A stretch of 64,000 nucleotides of DNA, from NCBI RefSeq assembly GCF_900095135.1, contig NZ_LT605205.1, positions 62,001 through 126,000 on the forward strand, read 5' to 3'. Below are positions 1 through 11,891 of the stretch, piece by piece. The DNA is from Proteiniphilum saccharofermentans. Its GTDB lineage: Bacteria; Bacteroidota; Bacteroidia; Bacteroidales; Dysgonomonadaceae. Each line of letters begins with the position of its first letter. Within the stretch, counting starts at the first letter, position 1. Below the pieces are notes generated by a model. That model searched no databases and had not been told where the DNA came from. It was given only the letters and a program-made list of their open reading frames with translations. The position numbers and the translations under genes are program-made.

Positions 1-682
1 TGACCGAGCAGTGTTTCATTTCCAAGATATGCGTTGTGCAGGCCGGCAGGTCGTCGAATGACGGAGAAATAAACAATAGCCGGATATTATAGCGGTTAAG
101 AAGAAACACAAACATTGCATTGAGAGACTTACGCGATTCTTCATCCAGACCGATAAAGGGATTATCGAATATCAGCATTTTCGGGTTGTCGAGCAATACC
201 TTAGCTATAAGGAATTTCCGTAATTCTCCACTTGACAGGTGGATAAACTTCCGATCCATTAGGTCGAAAAGATGGAAAGTTTTGAAAATAAGACGATTCT
301 CTTCGGAGAGGTTGTCTAATGGTAATAGATCACTTACCAACGGTATTTCTTCATTTTCGGAGTTATTGAATCGTTGTTGATAGAATAGCTTACGGTAATC
401 GAGTAGGGAATAGGCGGCGTTGAACTCGATCTTCCTGATCTGTTGGGAAGGTAACCGGAAACCGCCTTTTTTATCCGGATCATCTGAAAAATGATACCGG
501 ATATTACCTGATTGTATTGCTATCTTTCCACATATCAGTTCCGATAGTAATGATTTACCACTTCCGTTACGCCCTGTAATGCCCCAAACCTCATCACTGT
601 TAATTTGCCAGTTGATAGGTTGTGTGAAAGGTGAATCGGGCATCCTTGGTATAACGTTGTCCAGTGCAATGACCTGATGCAT
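1..682 (-). CDS. ABC transporter ATP-binding protein, ModF-like (3' end outside window)
   Basis: The reading frame opens at an ATG (682) and stays open to the window edge, giving about 227 residues of an incomplete protein. A Walker A motif GRNGSGKS lies near residue 40, the ABC signature LSSGELRK near residue 150, and the Walker B region reads MLIFDNPFIGLDEE. The residue after the Walker B aspartate is asparagine, where most ABC ATPases have the catalytic glutamate. From memory, Bacteroidetes ModF-like proteins, which usually carry two fused ATPase halves and no transmembrane domain, often read DNPF here. What remains is therefore probably the first half of a tandem ATPase. It is 27 nt upstream of the radical SAM gene in the opposite direction of reading order and on the same strand. 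The transported substrate or cellular role cannot be inferred. Confidence 0.8.
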   Translation of the reverse strand, partial: MHQVIALDNVIPRMPDSPFTQPINWQINSDEVWGITGRNGSGKSLLSELICGKIAIQSGNIRYHFSDDPDKKGGFRLPSQQIRKIEFNAAYSLLDYRKLFYQQRFNNSENEEIPLVSDLLPLDNLSEENRLIFKTFHLFDLMDRKFIHLSSGELRKFLIAKVLLDNPKMLIFDNPFIGLDEESRKSLNAMFVFLLNRYNIRLLFISPSFDDLPACTTHILEMKHCSV

Positions 683-709
683 AAATGTTTGAAGTAAGAT
701 GAAAGAGCC

Positions 710-1489
710 TTATCCCGCCACGTTTGTTTGTATCCCTAACCCTTCCACCCTGGCAGCTATTTTCTGCAAATCGCCGACAGGCACTTTTTCAAGCTCTTTA
801 GCGGGCGTTTCCCGGTCGATGGTGTAGATCATCACCTCGCGGGGATTAAGCGCCCTGACGAGCTCTAACCATGCTGAAATCTCCTCTTCGGTGGTGTTGT
901 CTATCTCCTTTCCCTCGAACCGGCCTCTCACGAACATAGTCTGTAGGATAAAATCACCTTTGAAACGCTTATAGCGTTCTACCTGTTTGGCCACTGAATA
1001 TCCTGGTGCGTTGGGACGGTCGAGCAGACGTACGGTCTTATCGAGTGCCGAGTCGAGTTTCACTATGGGATTCTCTATCTTTTGGAGTGCCTCGAATACC
1101 TCGGGCTTGTTGAGGTGCATACCGTTTGTCAGCACACTTATTTTGGCATCGGGGAAATAACGGTTCCGTAACTCTATGGTGTCATCAATGATACCCTTGA
1201 ATTCAGGATGCATCGTCGGTTCCCCGTTACCGGCAAAAGTGATTACATCGGGTGTGATTCCTTCCCGGCGGAGCGATAACAGTTTATCTTCCAGCGCCGC
1301 CCGTACATTTTCCCGGTCGGGTAATTTGGTCTTTGTACGGAAATCCTTATTGAACCCGCATTCGCAATAGATACAGTCGAATGAACAGAGCTTACCGTCA
1401 TACGGCAGCAGGTTCATTCCAAGCGATACCCCCAGCCTCCTGCTGTGGATAGGCCCAAAAACAATCTCATGAAAAAGTATGGTGGACAT
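710..1489 (-). CDS. Radical SAM protein of unknown substrate
   Basis: This 259-residue protein carries the radical SAM cluster motif CSFDCIYC (CxxxCxxC) near residue 36, preceded by GPIHSRRLGVSLGMNLLP. That leader is typical of a small uncharacterised radical SAM family (COG0731-like) widespread in anaerobes. A later segment, FAGNGEPTMHPEF, is the GGEP-type motif that contacts the methionine amino group of SAM. No extra C-terminal cysteine cluster (SPASM type) is visible. The product should bind a [4Fe-4S] cluster and cleave SAM reductively in the cytoplasm; the substrate is not known to me. It probably shares a transcript with the ABC gene that follows it on the minus strand. Its 5' flank is low-complexity repeat DNA rather than a clear promoter. 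Confidence 0.85.
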   Translation of the reverse strand: MSTILFHEIVFGPIHSRRLGVSLGMNLLPYDGKLCSFDCIYCECGFNKDFRTKTKLPDRENVRAALEDKLLSLRREGITPDVITFAGNGEPTMHPEFKGIIDDTIELRNRYFPDAKISVLTNGMHLNKPEVFEALQKIENPIVKLDSALDKTVRLLDRPNAPGYSVAKQVERYKRFKGDFILQTMFVRGRFEGKEIDNTTEEEISAWLELVRALNPREVMIYTIDRETPAKELEKVPVGDLQKIAARVEGLGIQTNVAG

Positions 1490-1497
1490 GTGAATAA

Positions 1498-1525
1498 ATA
1501 GTGAAAAATGAATAGTGAAAAATGA
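1498..1525. repeat. Two tandem copies of a 14-bp A-rich unit
   Basis: ATAGTGAAAAATGA occurs twice without a gap (1498-1511, 1512-1525) and is followed by degenerate A-rich continuation to about 1540. It fills the gap upstream of the radical SAM gene. A related but shorter GTGAAAAATT string lies near 11847-11860, upstream of the beta-galactosidase gene. Confidence 0.7.
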
Positions 1526-1558
1526 AAAATTAAAAACTAAAAGTGAGCGGCTGTTCCA

Positions 1559-2011
1559 TTAAAACCATGAAAGGATGCGGTCGGTGCCGAAAGCGATCAC
1601 CAGATACCGCAGAAATTTACCGGCAGTCATTGATATCATCACTATGGGTGTGTTGGCCCGCATGAAGCCTAATGCGACCAGCATCAGGTCTCCCACACCG
1701 GGGAGAAAGCCGAAAAAACCCATAATTGCCCCTTTGGTCTGCAACCGTGAGATCATGCTATCTATCTTCTCCCGTTTTATATTAAACCACTTTTCGAGCC
1801 ATTCTATTTTACCTAAGCGTCCCAGATAATAGCAGGTTGCACCGCCAATGGAGTTTCCAACCGTGGCATAGGTGATGCAACTCCATATATCATATCCTGC
1901 GGCAATCAGCGCGGCGAAAACCACTTCCGAACTTAACGGCAGGATAGTGGCTGCCAGAAAAGAAGCCAGCAGTAGTCCCCAGTAACCGAATTCCGCTAAT
2001 CCGTCGAGCAT
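1559..2011 (-). CDS. YqaA/DedA-family (VTT domain) inner-membrane protein
   Basis: A 150-residue protein with four to five hydrophobic segments. The N-terminal part has the LPLSSEVVFAALIAAG pattern of the DedA/SNARE-associated family, and a later GFLPGVGDLMLVALGFMR segment matches the conserved small-residue loop of YqaA proteins. The length agrees with the short YqaA branch; full DedA proteins have about 200 residues. DedA relatives are linked to lipid flipping and proton-dependent membrane homeostasis, but this short branch is poorly characterised, so no specific job is assigned. Its 3' neighbour is the radical SAM gene and polA ends 20 nt upstream, so all three may be co-transcribed on the minus strand. 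Confidence 0.85.
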   Translation of the reverse strand: MLDGLAEFGYWGLLLASFLAATILPLSSEVVFAALIAAGYDIWSCITYATVGNSIGGATCYYLGRLGKIEWLEKWFNIKREKIDSMISRLQTKGAIMGFFGFLPGVGDLMLVALGFMRANTPIVMISMTAGKFLRYLVIAFGTDRILSWF

Positions 2012-2031
2012 ACAACTGATATGCTAATTGA

Positions 2032-4830
2032 TTAGTGTGCTGCCAGCCAGTTTTCCCCCACCCCTATGTCGGTCTTCAGCGGGATTGACAATTGACAGGC
2101 ATTTTCCATCTCCTCCGTCACAATTGCTTTTACTTTTTCCAATTCCTCCGGGAATACATTGAAATTCAATTCGTCATGTACCTGAAGGATCATTTTGGAT
2201 TGGAGCTTCTCCTTTTGTAGCCTGGTGAAGATGCGGATCATGGCCATTTTGATGATATCTGCCGCACTCCCCTGGATAGGGGCGTTGATGGCATTCCGTT
2301 CAGCATAGCCACGTACGATGGCATTCCGGGAGTTGATATCGGCGAGATACCGTTTACGTCCTAAAATCGTTTCTACAAATCCTCTCTCACGCGCCTGGGA
2401 AATGCTTTCATCCATATATTGTTTCACCTGCGGGAAAGTCTCAAAATATCCATCGATCAGTTCTTTGGCTTCGGTACGGGAGATGGTAAGCCGTTCTGAC
2501 AGGCCGAAGGGTGTGATACCGTAGATAATCCCGAAGTTGGCTGTCTTTGCCTTACGCCGCATATCCCCGGTGACCTCTTCGAGGGGAATCTTATAGATCT
2601 TGGCAGCAGTAGCGGCATGGATATCCTGCCCTTTACTGAACGCTTCGGTCATGTTCTTGTCACCGCTCAGGTGAGCCATAATACGCAGTTCGATCTGTGA
2701 GTAGTCCGATGAAACAAACAGGCATCCTTCGTCGGGAATAAATACTTTCCGCATCTCTTTACCCCGTTCATCACGGATAGGGATATTCTGCAGATTGGGG
2801 TTGGTGCTGCTCAGGCGTCCTGTGGCGGCTACCGTCTGGTTGAATGAGGTGTGTATCTTACCCGTACGGGGATTGATAAGCAGCGGGAATGCATCGATAT
2901 AAGTACCGAGCAGTTTTTTAAGTCCCCTCTGCTCCAGTATCTTTTCGATGATCGGATGTTTCGAGCGGATTTTCTCCAGCTCTTCCTCACTGGTTTTATA
3001 TTGTCCGGTCTTGGTCTTTTTCGGCTTATCCACGATCATCAGCCTGTCAAACAGTATCTCACCGATTTGTTTGGGAGAATTGACATTGAACTCGATACCG
3101 GCCATATCGGTGATATCTTTTTCAATCCGTTGCAGTTCGGCGGTGTATTGGGTAGAAAGCTCTTCCAATGCTTTCAGGTCGAGCCTTACCCCGGTCCATT
3201 CCATATCGGCCAGCACATAGATAAGAGGACATTCAATGTCGTAGAACAGCTTCTCCAGTTTGTTATCGTGAATCTCCCGTTCCAGTATATTTTTCAGTTT
3301 CAGTGTGATGTCGGCATCTTCTGCGGCATAATCGACCACGATCTTCGGATCCACATCGCGCATGCTTTTTTGGTTCTTACCTCTTGGGCCGATCAGTTCT
3401 TCGATATGGATCGTCCGGTATTTCAGGTAGGTTTCAGCCATATAATCCATCCCGTGCCGGATTTCCGGGTTCAGGAGATAGTGGGCGATCATGGTGTCGA
3501 AGAGTTTCCCTTTCACATGGATATCATAATTGCGGAGTGACAGGATATCATATTTGAGGTTTTGCCCGATCTTATCGATAGCCTCATTTTCAAAGAAAGG
3601 CTTGAATATCGCTGCCTGGCGACAGGCCTCTTCACGGTCGGCAGAAATAGGTACATACCAGGCTTCCCCCTCCTTGAACGCGAAGGAGAGTCCCACCAGG
3701 TCACTTAATAACGGATCCATACCGGTAGTTTCCGTGTCGAAGCAGACCGATGGCTGTGCCGTCAACTTTTTGCATAGTCCTGCCATTTCCTCTTCCGACC
3801 GTATCATCGTGTATTGATGGGGTGTTGTGTGGATATCGGTGTAACCGGCGGATAATTCGACCGGCGGCAGTGTTTCTATTTCGGTTTCCTCTTCGACTTC
3901 GACCGTATCAAACAGATTGCCCTGTACAGGCCCTTTGGATACAACGACCGCAGGCGTCTGGTTGAACATGCGATTCAGGAATGTACGGAATTCCAGCGTT
4001 TCGAAAAGTGCCTTCATGGTCTCTCTGTTTATCTCTTTCCGGGCAAAATCATCCTCTTTTACCTCAATGGGTACATCCGTCTTGATAGTGGCAAGGAATT
4101 TTGAGAAAAGGATCTGTTCCCGGTTATCCTCTACCTTCTTTTGCAACGCACCTTTCAGTTGATGGCTTTGTGCAAGTAGGTTTTCGATTGTGCCGAACTC
4201 TTTGAGCAGTTTTATAGCCGTCTTTTCTCCTACTCCCGGGCACCCGGGGATATTATCTGAGGTATCTCCCATCAGCCCCAGCAGGTCGACCATCTGGGTT
4301 GGACTCGAGAGGTCATACTTTTCCATTACCTTTTTATCGTCCAGGATATCGAAATCATTGCTGCCGTATTTGGGTTTGTAGATGAAGATATGGGACTCGG
4401 CAAGCTGCCCGTAGTCTTTGTCCGGTGTCATCATATAAACATCAAAACGGTCCTTATCTACTCGTTTGGCAATAGTGCCGATTACATCATCTGCTTCATA
4501 GCCGGGTACTTCCAGTATGGGGATATTGTAAGCGGCAATGACCTGCTTGATGATGGGAACCGATCGCCTGATATCTTCAGGGGTAGCTTCACGTTGCGCC
4601 TTATAGGCCTCGAATTCCTGATGACGGAAAGTAGGGCCATCAGGATCGAAAGCCACCGCGATATGTGATGGATTTTCCTTATGGAGTACTTCTTCCAGGG
4701 TATTTACAAACCCGAAAATGGCAGATGTATTCTCACCTTTTGAGTTTACCCTCGGGTTCCTGATGAAAGCATAATAGGAACGATAAATAAGAGCATAGGC
4801 GTCCAGAAGGAAAAGCTTGTTTTTGTGCAT
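2032..4830 (-). CDS. polA: DNA polymerase I
   Basis: This 932-residue polymerase fills gaps and removes RNA primers during replication and repair. All three domains are intact. The N-terminal 5'-3' exonuclease begins FLLDAYALIYRSYYAF. The 3'-5' proofreading domain has CFDTETTGMDP near residue 366 and keeps the metal-binding DxE, unlike the inactive versions in many Gram-positives. The polymerase domain has motif A DYSQIELRIMAHLS near 710, the O-helix region RRKAKTANFGIIYG, and motif C LQVHDELNFNV near 887. The start is placed at the ATG for MHKNKLF; an in-frame TTG four codons upstream is less likely. The divergent gene ispB starts about 157 nt away. Confidence 0.97.
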   Translation of the reverse strand: MHKNKLFLLDAYALIYRSYYAFIRNPRVNSKGENTSAIFGFVNTLEEVLHKENPSHIAVAFDPDGPTFRHQEFEAYKAQREATPEDIRRSVPIIKQVIAAYNIPILEVPGYEADDVIGTIAKRVDKDRFDVYMMTPDKDYGQLAESHIFIYKPKYGSNDFDILDDKKVMEKYDLSSPTQMVDLLGLMGDTSDNIPGCPGVGEKTAIKLLKEFGTIENLLAQSHQLKGALQKKVEDNREQILFSKFLATIKTDVPIEVKEDDFARKEINRETMKALFETLEFRTFLNRMFNQTPAVVVSKGPVQGNLFDTVEVEEETEIETLPPVELSAGYTDIHTTPHQYTMIRSEEEMAGLCKKLTAQPSVCFDTETTGMDPLLSDLVGLSFAFKEGEAWYVPISADREEACRQAAIFKPFFENEAIDKIGQNLKYDILSLRNYDIHVKGKLFDTMIAHYLLNPEIRHGMDYMAETYLKYRTIHIEELIGPRGKNQKSMRDVDPKIVVDYAAEDADITLKLKNILEREIHDNKLEKLFYDIECPLIYVLADMEWTGVRLDLKALEELSTQYTAELQRIEKDITDMAGIEFNVNSPKQIGEILFDRLMIVDKPKKTKTGQYKTSEEELEKIRSKHPIIEKILEQRGLKKLLGTYIDAFPLLINPRTGKIHTSFNQTVAATGRLSSTNPNLQNIPIRDERGKEMRKVFIPDEGCLFVSSDYSQIELRIMAHLSGDKNMTEAFSKGQDIHAATAAKIYKIPLEEVTGDMRRKAKTANFGIIYGITPFGLSERLTISRTEAKELIDGYFETFPQVKQYMDESISQARERGFVETILGRKRYLADINSRNAIVRGYAERNAINAPIQGSAADIIKMAMIRIFTRLQKEKLQSKMILQVHDELNFNVFPEELEKVKAIVTEEMENACQLSIPLKTDIGVGENWLAAH

Positions 4831-4879
4831 AATTATATTCAAATAAATTTAGTTGTTTTCTATGCTTGACTTTGCTCAT

Positions 4880-4898
4880 TTAGCTTAACGAAAACGTT
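4880..4898 (+). repeat. Intergenic motif copy containing GCTTAACGAAA
   Basis: The string TTAGCTTAACGAAAACGTT here is almost identical to 16330-16347, and the 11-mer core GCTTAACGAAA recurs inverted at 8323-8333. All three copies are intergenic. No function is known to me. Confidence 0.5.
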
Positions 4899-4932
4899 CA
4901 AAATCTGATTAAGAAATGTAAAGTTACGAATA

Positions 4933-4966
4933 TTTGTTGCTGGGAGGAGAATAATTTATAAATTTG
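4933..4966 (+). promoter_or_regulatory. Bacteroidetes-type promoter for the polyprenyl synthase gene
   Basis: TTTG (4933-4936) and TAAATTTG (4959-4966) match the -33 and TAnnTTTG -7 elements of the Bacteroidetes primary sigma factor, with a 22-nt spacer (slightly long). Transcription would begin around 4973, leaving a short leader before the ATG at 4988. Confidence 0.6.
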
Positions 4967-4987
4967 TGACATAAAATTCAGGATGCG

Positions 4988-5962
4988 ATGGATCAGAGTC
5001 AGGTCATAAGAGATTTTTTGCAGGAAGAACTGGAACTTTTTGATACTTATTTACGAGAGTCAATCAAAAACGACAATCCCCGCATTTCAGGTATTATCGA
5101 TTATGTTTTTAAGGCGAATGGTAAACGGTTAAGACCCATGTTGGTGTTGCTGACTGCAAAAGCCTGCGGGCAGATTATTCCGGAAACATATCATGGTGCT
5201 GTGACTGTTGAGTTGTTGCATACAGCCACGCTTGTACATGATGATGTGATTGATAAGTCCGATATGCGCAGGGGCAGGCGTTCTGTGAATGCTGTTTATG
5301 ATAACACCAGGGCGGTACTTGTGGGTGATTATCTTTTGTCGTCGGCTTTGGCTGAGAGTGTAAAGACTAAGGATCTCAATATTGTACGTATCATGTCGGA
5401 GTTGGGAAAAAGTCTTGCGGAAGGAGAGTTGGTACAGTTTGCACTTGCTGAGGAGATCCTAATTGATGAAGCATCCTATTTTCAGGTGATCGAAAAGAAG
5501 ACAGCCTCTTTATTGCGTGCCAGCATTACTATCGGAGCTATTACCGGAGGCGCTTCCCCGCAGACTATCTCCGGATTCAGCCGGTTGGGAGGCATCCTGG
5601 GTATCTGTTTCCAGATAAGGGATGATATCTTTGATTATTACAAAACCGATGTGGGTAAACCTACCGGAAACGATATCCGGGAAGGTAAAGTGACACTTCC
5701 CCTTATATATGCTTTGCAGCATGCACCCCGGACGGTTTCCGACGGGATGTTGAAAATCATTCAATCACGGGATTATTCAGATGAAAATATCGAGAGGGTG
5801 CTTGATTTTGCCAAAGAATATGGTGGGGTAGAATATGCCTATAAAAAGATACGGGAATTGCTGGATGAGGCGGAAACGATCATCTCGGAGCTCTCCATCG
5901 ATGACCAGATCAAAACTCTTTTGCGTCTTCTCCTGATCTATTTGAATGATCGGGATCATTAA
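4988..5962 (+). CDS. Polyprenyl (octaprenyl-type) diphosphate synthase
   Basis: A 324-residue all-helical trans-isoprenyl diphosphate synthase that condenses isopentenyl diphosphate onto an allylic primer, most likely to make the side chain of menaquinone. Both aspartate-rich metal-binding motifs are intact: LVHDDVIDKSDMRRG near residue 83 and FQIRDDIFDYYKT near 209. The first has the two-spacer DDxxD layout expected of long-chain synthases. The substrate-binding GKRLRP motif is near residue 40. Chain length cannot be read reliably from the sequence, so ispB-like is a description rather than a name. It is a single gene convergent with hsp20, with its own promoter just upstream. Confidence 0.93.
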   Translation: MDQSQVIRDFLQEELELFDTYLRESIKNDNPRISGIIDYVFKANGKRLRPMLVLLTAKACGQIIPETYHGAVTVELLHTATLVHDDVIDKSDMRRGRRSVNAVYDNTRAVLVGDYLLSSALAESVKTKDLNIVRIMSELGKSLAEGELVQFALAEEILIDEASYFQVIEKKTASLLRASITIGAITGGASPQTISGFSRLGGILGICFQIRDDIFDYYKTDVGKPTGNDIREGKVTLPLIYALQHAPRTVSDGMLKIIQSRDYSDENIERVLDFAKEYGGVEYAYKKIRELLDEAETIISELSIDDQIKTLLRLLLIYLNDRDH

Positions 5963-5990
5963 AAAAAGAGAGTGGAACCATTGGCCACTC
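5961..5990 (-). terminator. Intrinsic terminator between hsp20 and the polyprenyl synthase gene
   Basis: GAGTGG (5970-5975) pairs with CCACTC (5985-5990). Read on the minus strand the hairpin is followed by CTCTTTTTTT (5967 downward), a good U-tract for ending hsp20. On the plus strand it overlaps the end of the synthase gene but lacks a close U-tract. Confidence 0.65.
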
Positions 5991-6015
5991 CCTTACCCGA
6001 TTCATTTTTTGTTAC

Positions 6016-6441
6016 TTACTGGATTTCAATCAGCTTGGATGTAGAAACTTTTTCTTCTTCCACAGTGGGGATTTCAACGGTCAAAACCCCGTTTTCCACC
6101 TTTGCGGAGATCTTATCCTTTTCTACGTTCTCAGGCAATACCATTCTTCTTTGGAACTGCGTATAAGAAAATTCACGTCTGAGGTAAGCTCCCTTTTTAT
6201 CTTTTTCTTCTTGTTCATTCTTCTTCTCAAAGGAGATCACCAGATTATTTTCCTCATCGATCCTCACCACACAGTCTTCTTTGGTCATGCCCGGAGCCGC
6301 AACTTCCACCGTAAATCCTTTTTCATTCTGCTGGATATTGATGGCAGGAACAGATCTGCTGCTGTTTTCCATCCATTCATTACCGAAAAAGTCATTGAAA
6401 ATACTCGGTAACCAGTTGTTTGTACGTCTTATAATTGCCAT
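6016..6441 (-). CDS. Small heat-shock protein, Hsp20/alpha-crystallin family
   Basis: This 141-residue chaperone holds unfolding proteins in a refoldable state in the cytoplasm. The alpha-crystallin domain spans roughly residues 33-141. It includes the diagnostic AAPGMTKEDCVVRI strand region and the A-x-x-x-NGVLTVEIP motif near the C-terminus that mediates oligomer packing. The N-terminus (MAIIRRTNNWLPSIFNDFF) has the aromatic-rich arm seen in many Bacteroidetes members. An unusually strong ribosome binding site precedes the start. The gene is monocistronic with a terminator after the stop codon. No classic CIRCE element is visible upstream; heat regulation cannot be deduced from the sequence. 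Confidence 0.95.
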   Translation of the reverse strand: MAIIRRTNNWLPSIFNDFFGNEWMENSSRSVPAINIQQNEKGFTVEVAAPGMTKEDCVVRIDEENNLVISFEKKNEQEEKDKKGAYLRREFSYTQFQRRMVLPENVEKDKISAKVENGVLTVEIPTVEEEKVSTSKLIEIQ

Positions 6442-6448
6442 AATTTTA

Positions 6449-6455
6449 CTCCTTT
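6449..6455 (-). promoter_or_regulatory. Strong Shine-Dalgarno sequence of hsp20
   Basis: On the minus strand AAAGGAGT lies 7 nt before the ATG at 6441. Bacteroidetes genes seldom use a Shine-Dalgarno motif, and most starts in this window lack one, so this site fixes the hsp20 start and hints at high expression. Confidence 0.7.
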
Positions 6456-6670
6456 CTTTTAGTTTTCTTTTGTTACACTATCAAAAGTGCAAAATATATG
6501 CCGGGAGGAAGCTTAACCCGTTTTTAAGTATATTTGTGACAAAATGACCGAAAAAGGTCGAAAAACGGTTTAATACTGTAAAATTAGAGGACAAAATGGC
6601 AGTGTCTAGGGATGTTGAAAAGGTATATGACAGTCTCTTTTCGATTGGTTTGGCCGTTCGGCAGGAAAAA

Positions 6671-8239
6671 TTATTCGAGGATTGAATATGTTCTTTTGCC
6701 GGAGTGAGTCTTGCCATATCTGTCGGTAACCCGTACTTCGATGGTATGCTTGCCCGCCGGCAAATCCGTTGGAACAGGGCCGATCCATACGTGCGTGCTG
6801 TTCACGGGATTCGAAGGACGTCGTCCCGGCAGTAATTCCTCGGTGAAATCCCACTCCAGTAATTTTGTGAGATAGTTGAGGTCGGGAGCGGAGACATAGT
6901 GCATTTTCCGCCATCCCCCCTCATCAATCCGGTATTCGACCAAATCGTTTTGACTGCCCATAAAGAAGTTCACCATGATCTGAGATGTGGTTCTTCCTTT
7001 GTGCGGCACTACTTTCGGAGCAAAGATATTCATTTGATACTCGCTTTCCCTACCGGCAACTTTGTAATCCACATCATATTGATTCCCGTTGATATTCAGG
7101 AAAGCATATCCTTGCGGCGTGCCGTCACGCATAGTAGCGTCGGGTAATCCCTTCTCATCCAGTTTCCCCGAATACCAGTCGCCCGAAGTAGTACCCACAT
7201 TATATTCATGCAGAGGTTTTTTTCCTTTCCATCCGTCTGCTTCGGTGTATTCGATCTGGTCCTGTAAATGGGTGTGCGCCGACATGATCAGTACATTCTC
7301 ATAATCTTTCAGCAGGTCGAACAGGCGCTGGCGGTCTTCCAACCGGTACGAACCACCCGAATTGTCTTTCATATGAATGTGTTGCGACAAAACCACCAGT
7401 TTGTTTTTGGGGACATGCTTCAGGTTGTTTTCCAGAAAAATAAGCTGGTCCTCACGGTAACCGCCCCAATAGCCTTTACCATCACGCGGATCGGGATAAA
7501 GGATGTTGTCAAGGATGATAAAATGTGCCTTGCCGTAGTTGAAGGCATAATTGGCGCTGCCGAAATTCTTTTTGAAGGTTTCATCCGAGAGCTCATCGGA
7601 TGGCGCGTCGTAATTCATGTCGTGATTACCCATTACGTTGTACCATGGCAACTGTAGGCGACGCATCCGCTCTTTATAGACCGGATGCAGATCAAGATTA
7701 TCACCTGCGATGTCACCTAAGCTTATACCGAACAGGGTTTTATCGGTTTTCACCACATCATTCACTATTTTTTCCGTGAAATAATCCATATCCTGAATGG
7801 AATAGGGTTGTGGGTCACCGAAAATAACGGCGGTGAAGTTCTCCGGCTCATCCTGTTTGTGAAACGCAAAATCTATCGACTTAGGGAGACTTCCCGTTGG
7901 TGATATTCCTTTATAGGTGAAAGAATCGGGTGAACCCTCCGGTTTGTGGTGGTAATAGAACCGGGGAATAAAATTTTCATCCACAGGAGTTTTGTATCCG
8001 CCGGGCTTGATCACGAAGATAGTACTACCGTCATTTACAGGGAGAGTGTAAAATCCTTTACTATCCGTAAGTACCACATCTGTTCCGTTTGAAACGGACA
8101 CATTGGGAATACCGGCTTCACGCCTGTCTTTCTTCCCGTTTCTATTGGCATCTTCATATACATATCCTTTGGCAGTCTGTTGGGAATAGGCCAGGATGCT
8201 GCTGAATAGCAGAATAAGAAAGAGTAAATTTTTTTGCAT
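6671..8239 (-). CDS. Secreted calcineurin-like phosphoesterase
   Basis: A 522-residue protein with an N-terminal signal peptide (LLFLILLFSSILAYSQQ). An N-terminal beta-sandwich with the YVYEDANRNGKKDRREAGIPNV calcium-like/Metallophos_N pattern comes first. The central metallophosphatase core has GDPQPYS near residue 140, GDIAGD near 175, GNHDMNYD near 205, QHIHMKD near 290 and SAHTH near 322. These match the D-x-H, GDxxD, GNHD/E and final H-x-H metal ligand motifs. A C-terminal beta-rich domain follows. Related proteins remove phosphate esters in the periplasm or on the cell surface; the substrate is unknown. It follows lacZ on the same strand but a terminator separates them. A second member of this superfamily lies at 63743. 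Confidence 0.88.
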   Translation of the reverse strand: MQKNLLFLILLFSSILAYSQQTAKGYVYEDANRNGKKDRREAGIPNVSVSNGTDVVLTDSKGFYTLPVNDGSTIFVIKPGGYKTPVDENFIPRFYYHHKPEGSPDSFTYKGISPTGSLPKSIDFAFHKQDEPENFTAVIFGDPQPYSIQDMDYFTEKIVNDVVKTDKTLFGISLGDIAGDNLDLHPVYKERMRRLQLPWYNVMGNHDMNYDAPSDELSDETFKKNFGSANYAFNYGKAHFIILDNILYPDPRDGKGYWGGYREDQLIFLENNLKHVPKNKLVVLSQHIHMKDNSGGSYRLEDRQRLFDLLKDYENVLIMSAHTHLQDQIEYTEADGWKGKKPLHEYNVGTTSGDWYSGKLDEKGLPDATMRDGTPQGYAFLNINGNQYDVDYKVAGRESEYQMNIFAPKVVPHKGRTTSQIMVNFFMGSQNDLVEYRIDEGGWRKMHYVSAPDLNYLTKLLEWDFTEELLPGRRPSNPVNSTHVWIGPVPTDLPAGKHTIEVRVTDRYGKTHSGKRTYSILE

Positions 8240-8274
8240 TGCCGTGTGTTTTATGATTGAGCTATATTGAATTG

Positions 8275-8282
8275 CAAAGATA
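8275..8282 (-). promoter_or_regulatory. -7 element upstream of the phosphoesterase gene
   Basis: TATCTTTG on the minus strand fits TAnnTTTG, 36 nt before the start codon. A TTTG further upstream (8298-8301) is only 15 nt away, shorter than the usual 19-21, so the -33 element is uncertain. Confidence 0.5.
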
Positions 8283-8322
8283 TGTCTTTCTTCCTGTCAA
8301 ACTGTTACGAATCGGTGAACTT

Positions 8323-8333
8323 TTTCGTTAAGC
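8323..8333 (-). repeat. Inverted copy of the intergenic 11-mer GCTTAACGAAA
   Basis: This is the third exact copy of the core found at 4883-4893 and 16333-16343, here on the minus strand, in the gap between the phosphoesterase and beta-galactosidase genes. Confidence 0.5.
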
Positions 8334-8359
8334 GAGTACAAAGGAAAAACATAAACAAA

Positions 8360-8395
8360 ACGGGCAGAAAGCCGGAAAACCAACCTTCTGCCCGT
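8360..8395 (-). terminator. Intrinsic terminator after the beta-galactosidase gene
   Basis: Perfect 10-bp arms ACGGGCAGAA (8360-8369) and TTCTGCCCGT (8386-8395) enclose a 16-nt loop. Read on the minus strand the stem is followed by TTTGTTTATGTTTTT. The stem lies 41 nt past the lacZ-type stop codon. Confidence 0.8.
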
Positions 8396-8435
8396 TGCAA
8401 TAAGATCTGAAACGATTTGATGCAACTAAATCCCT

Positions 8436-11837
<3,402 letters not shown>

Positions 11838-11891
11838 TTACTATATAATGAAAAGTGAAAAATTGGTGGTTATTAATTACTTATTGATACA

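Noticed and set aside
2851-3540. 229-residue plus-strand frame inside polA
   Set aside because: It lies opposite conserved polymerase coding sequence and has no family-like motif.
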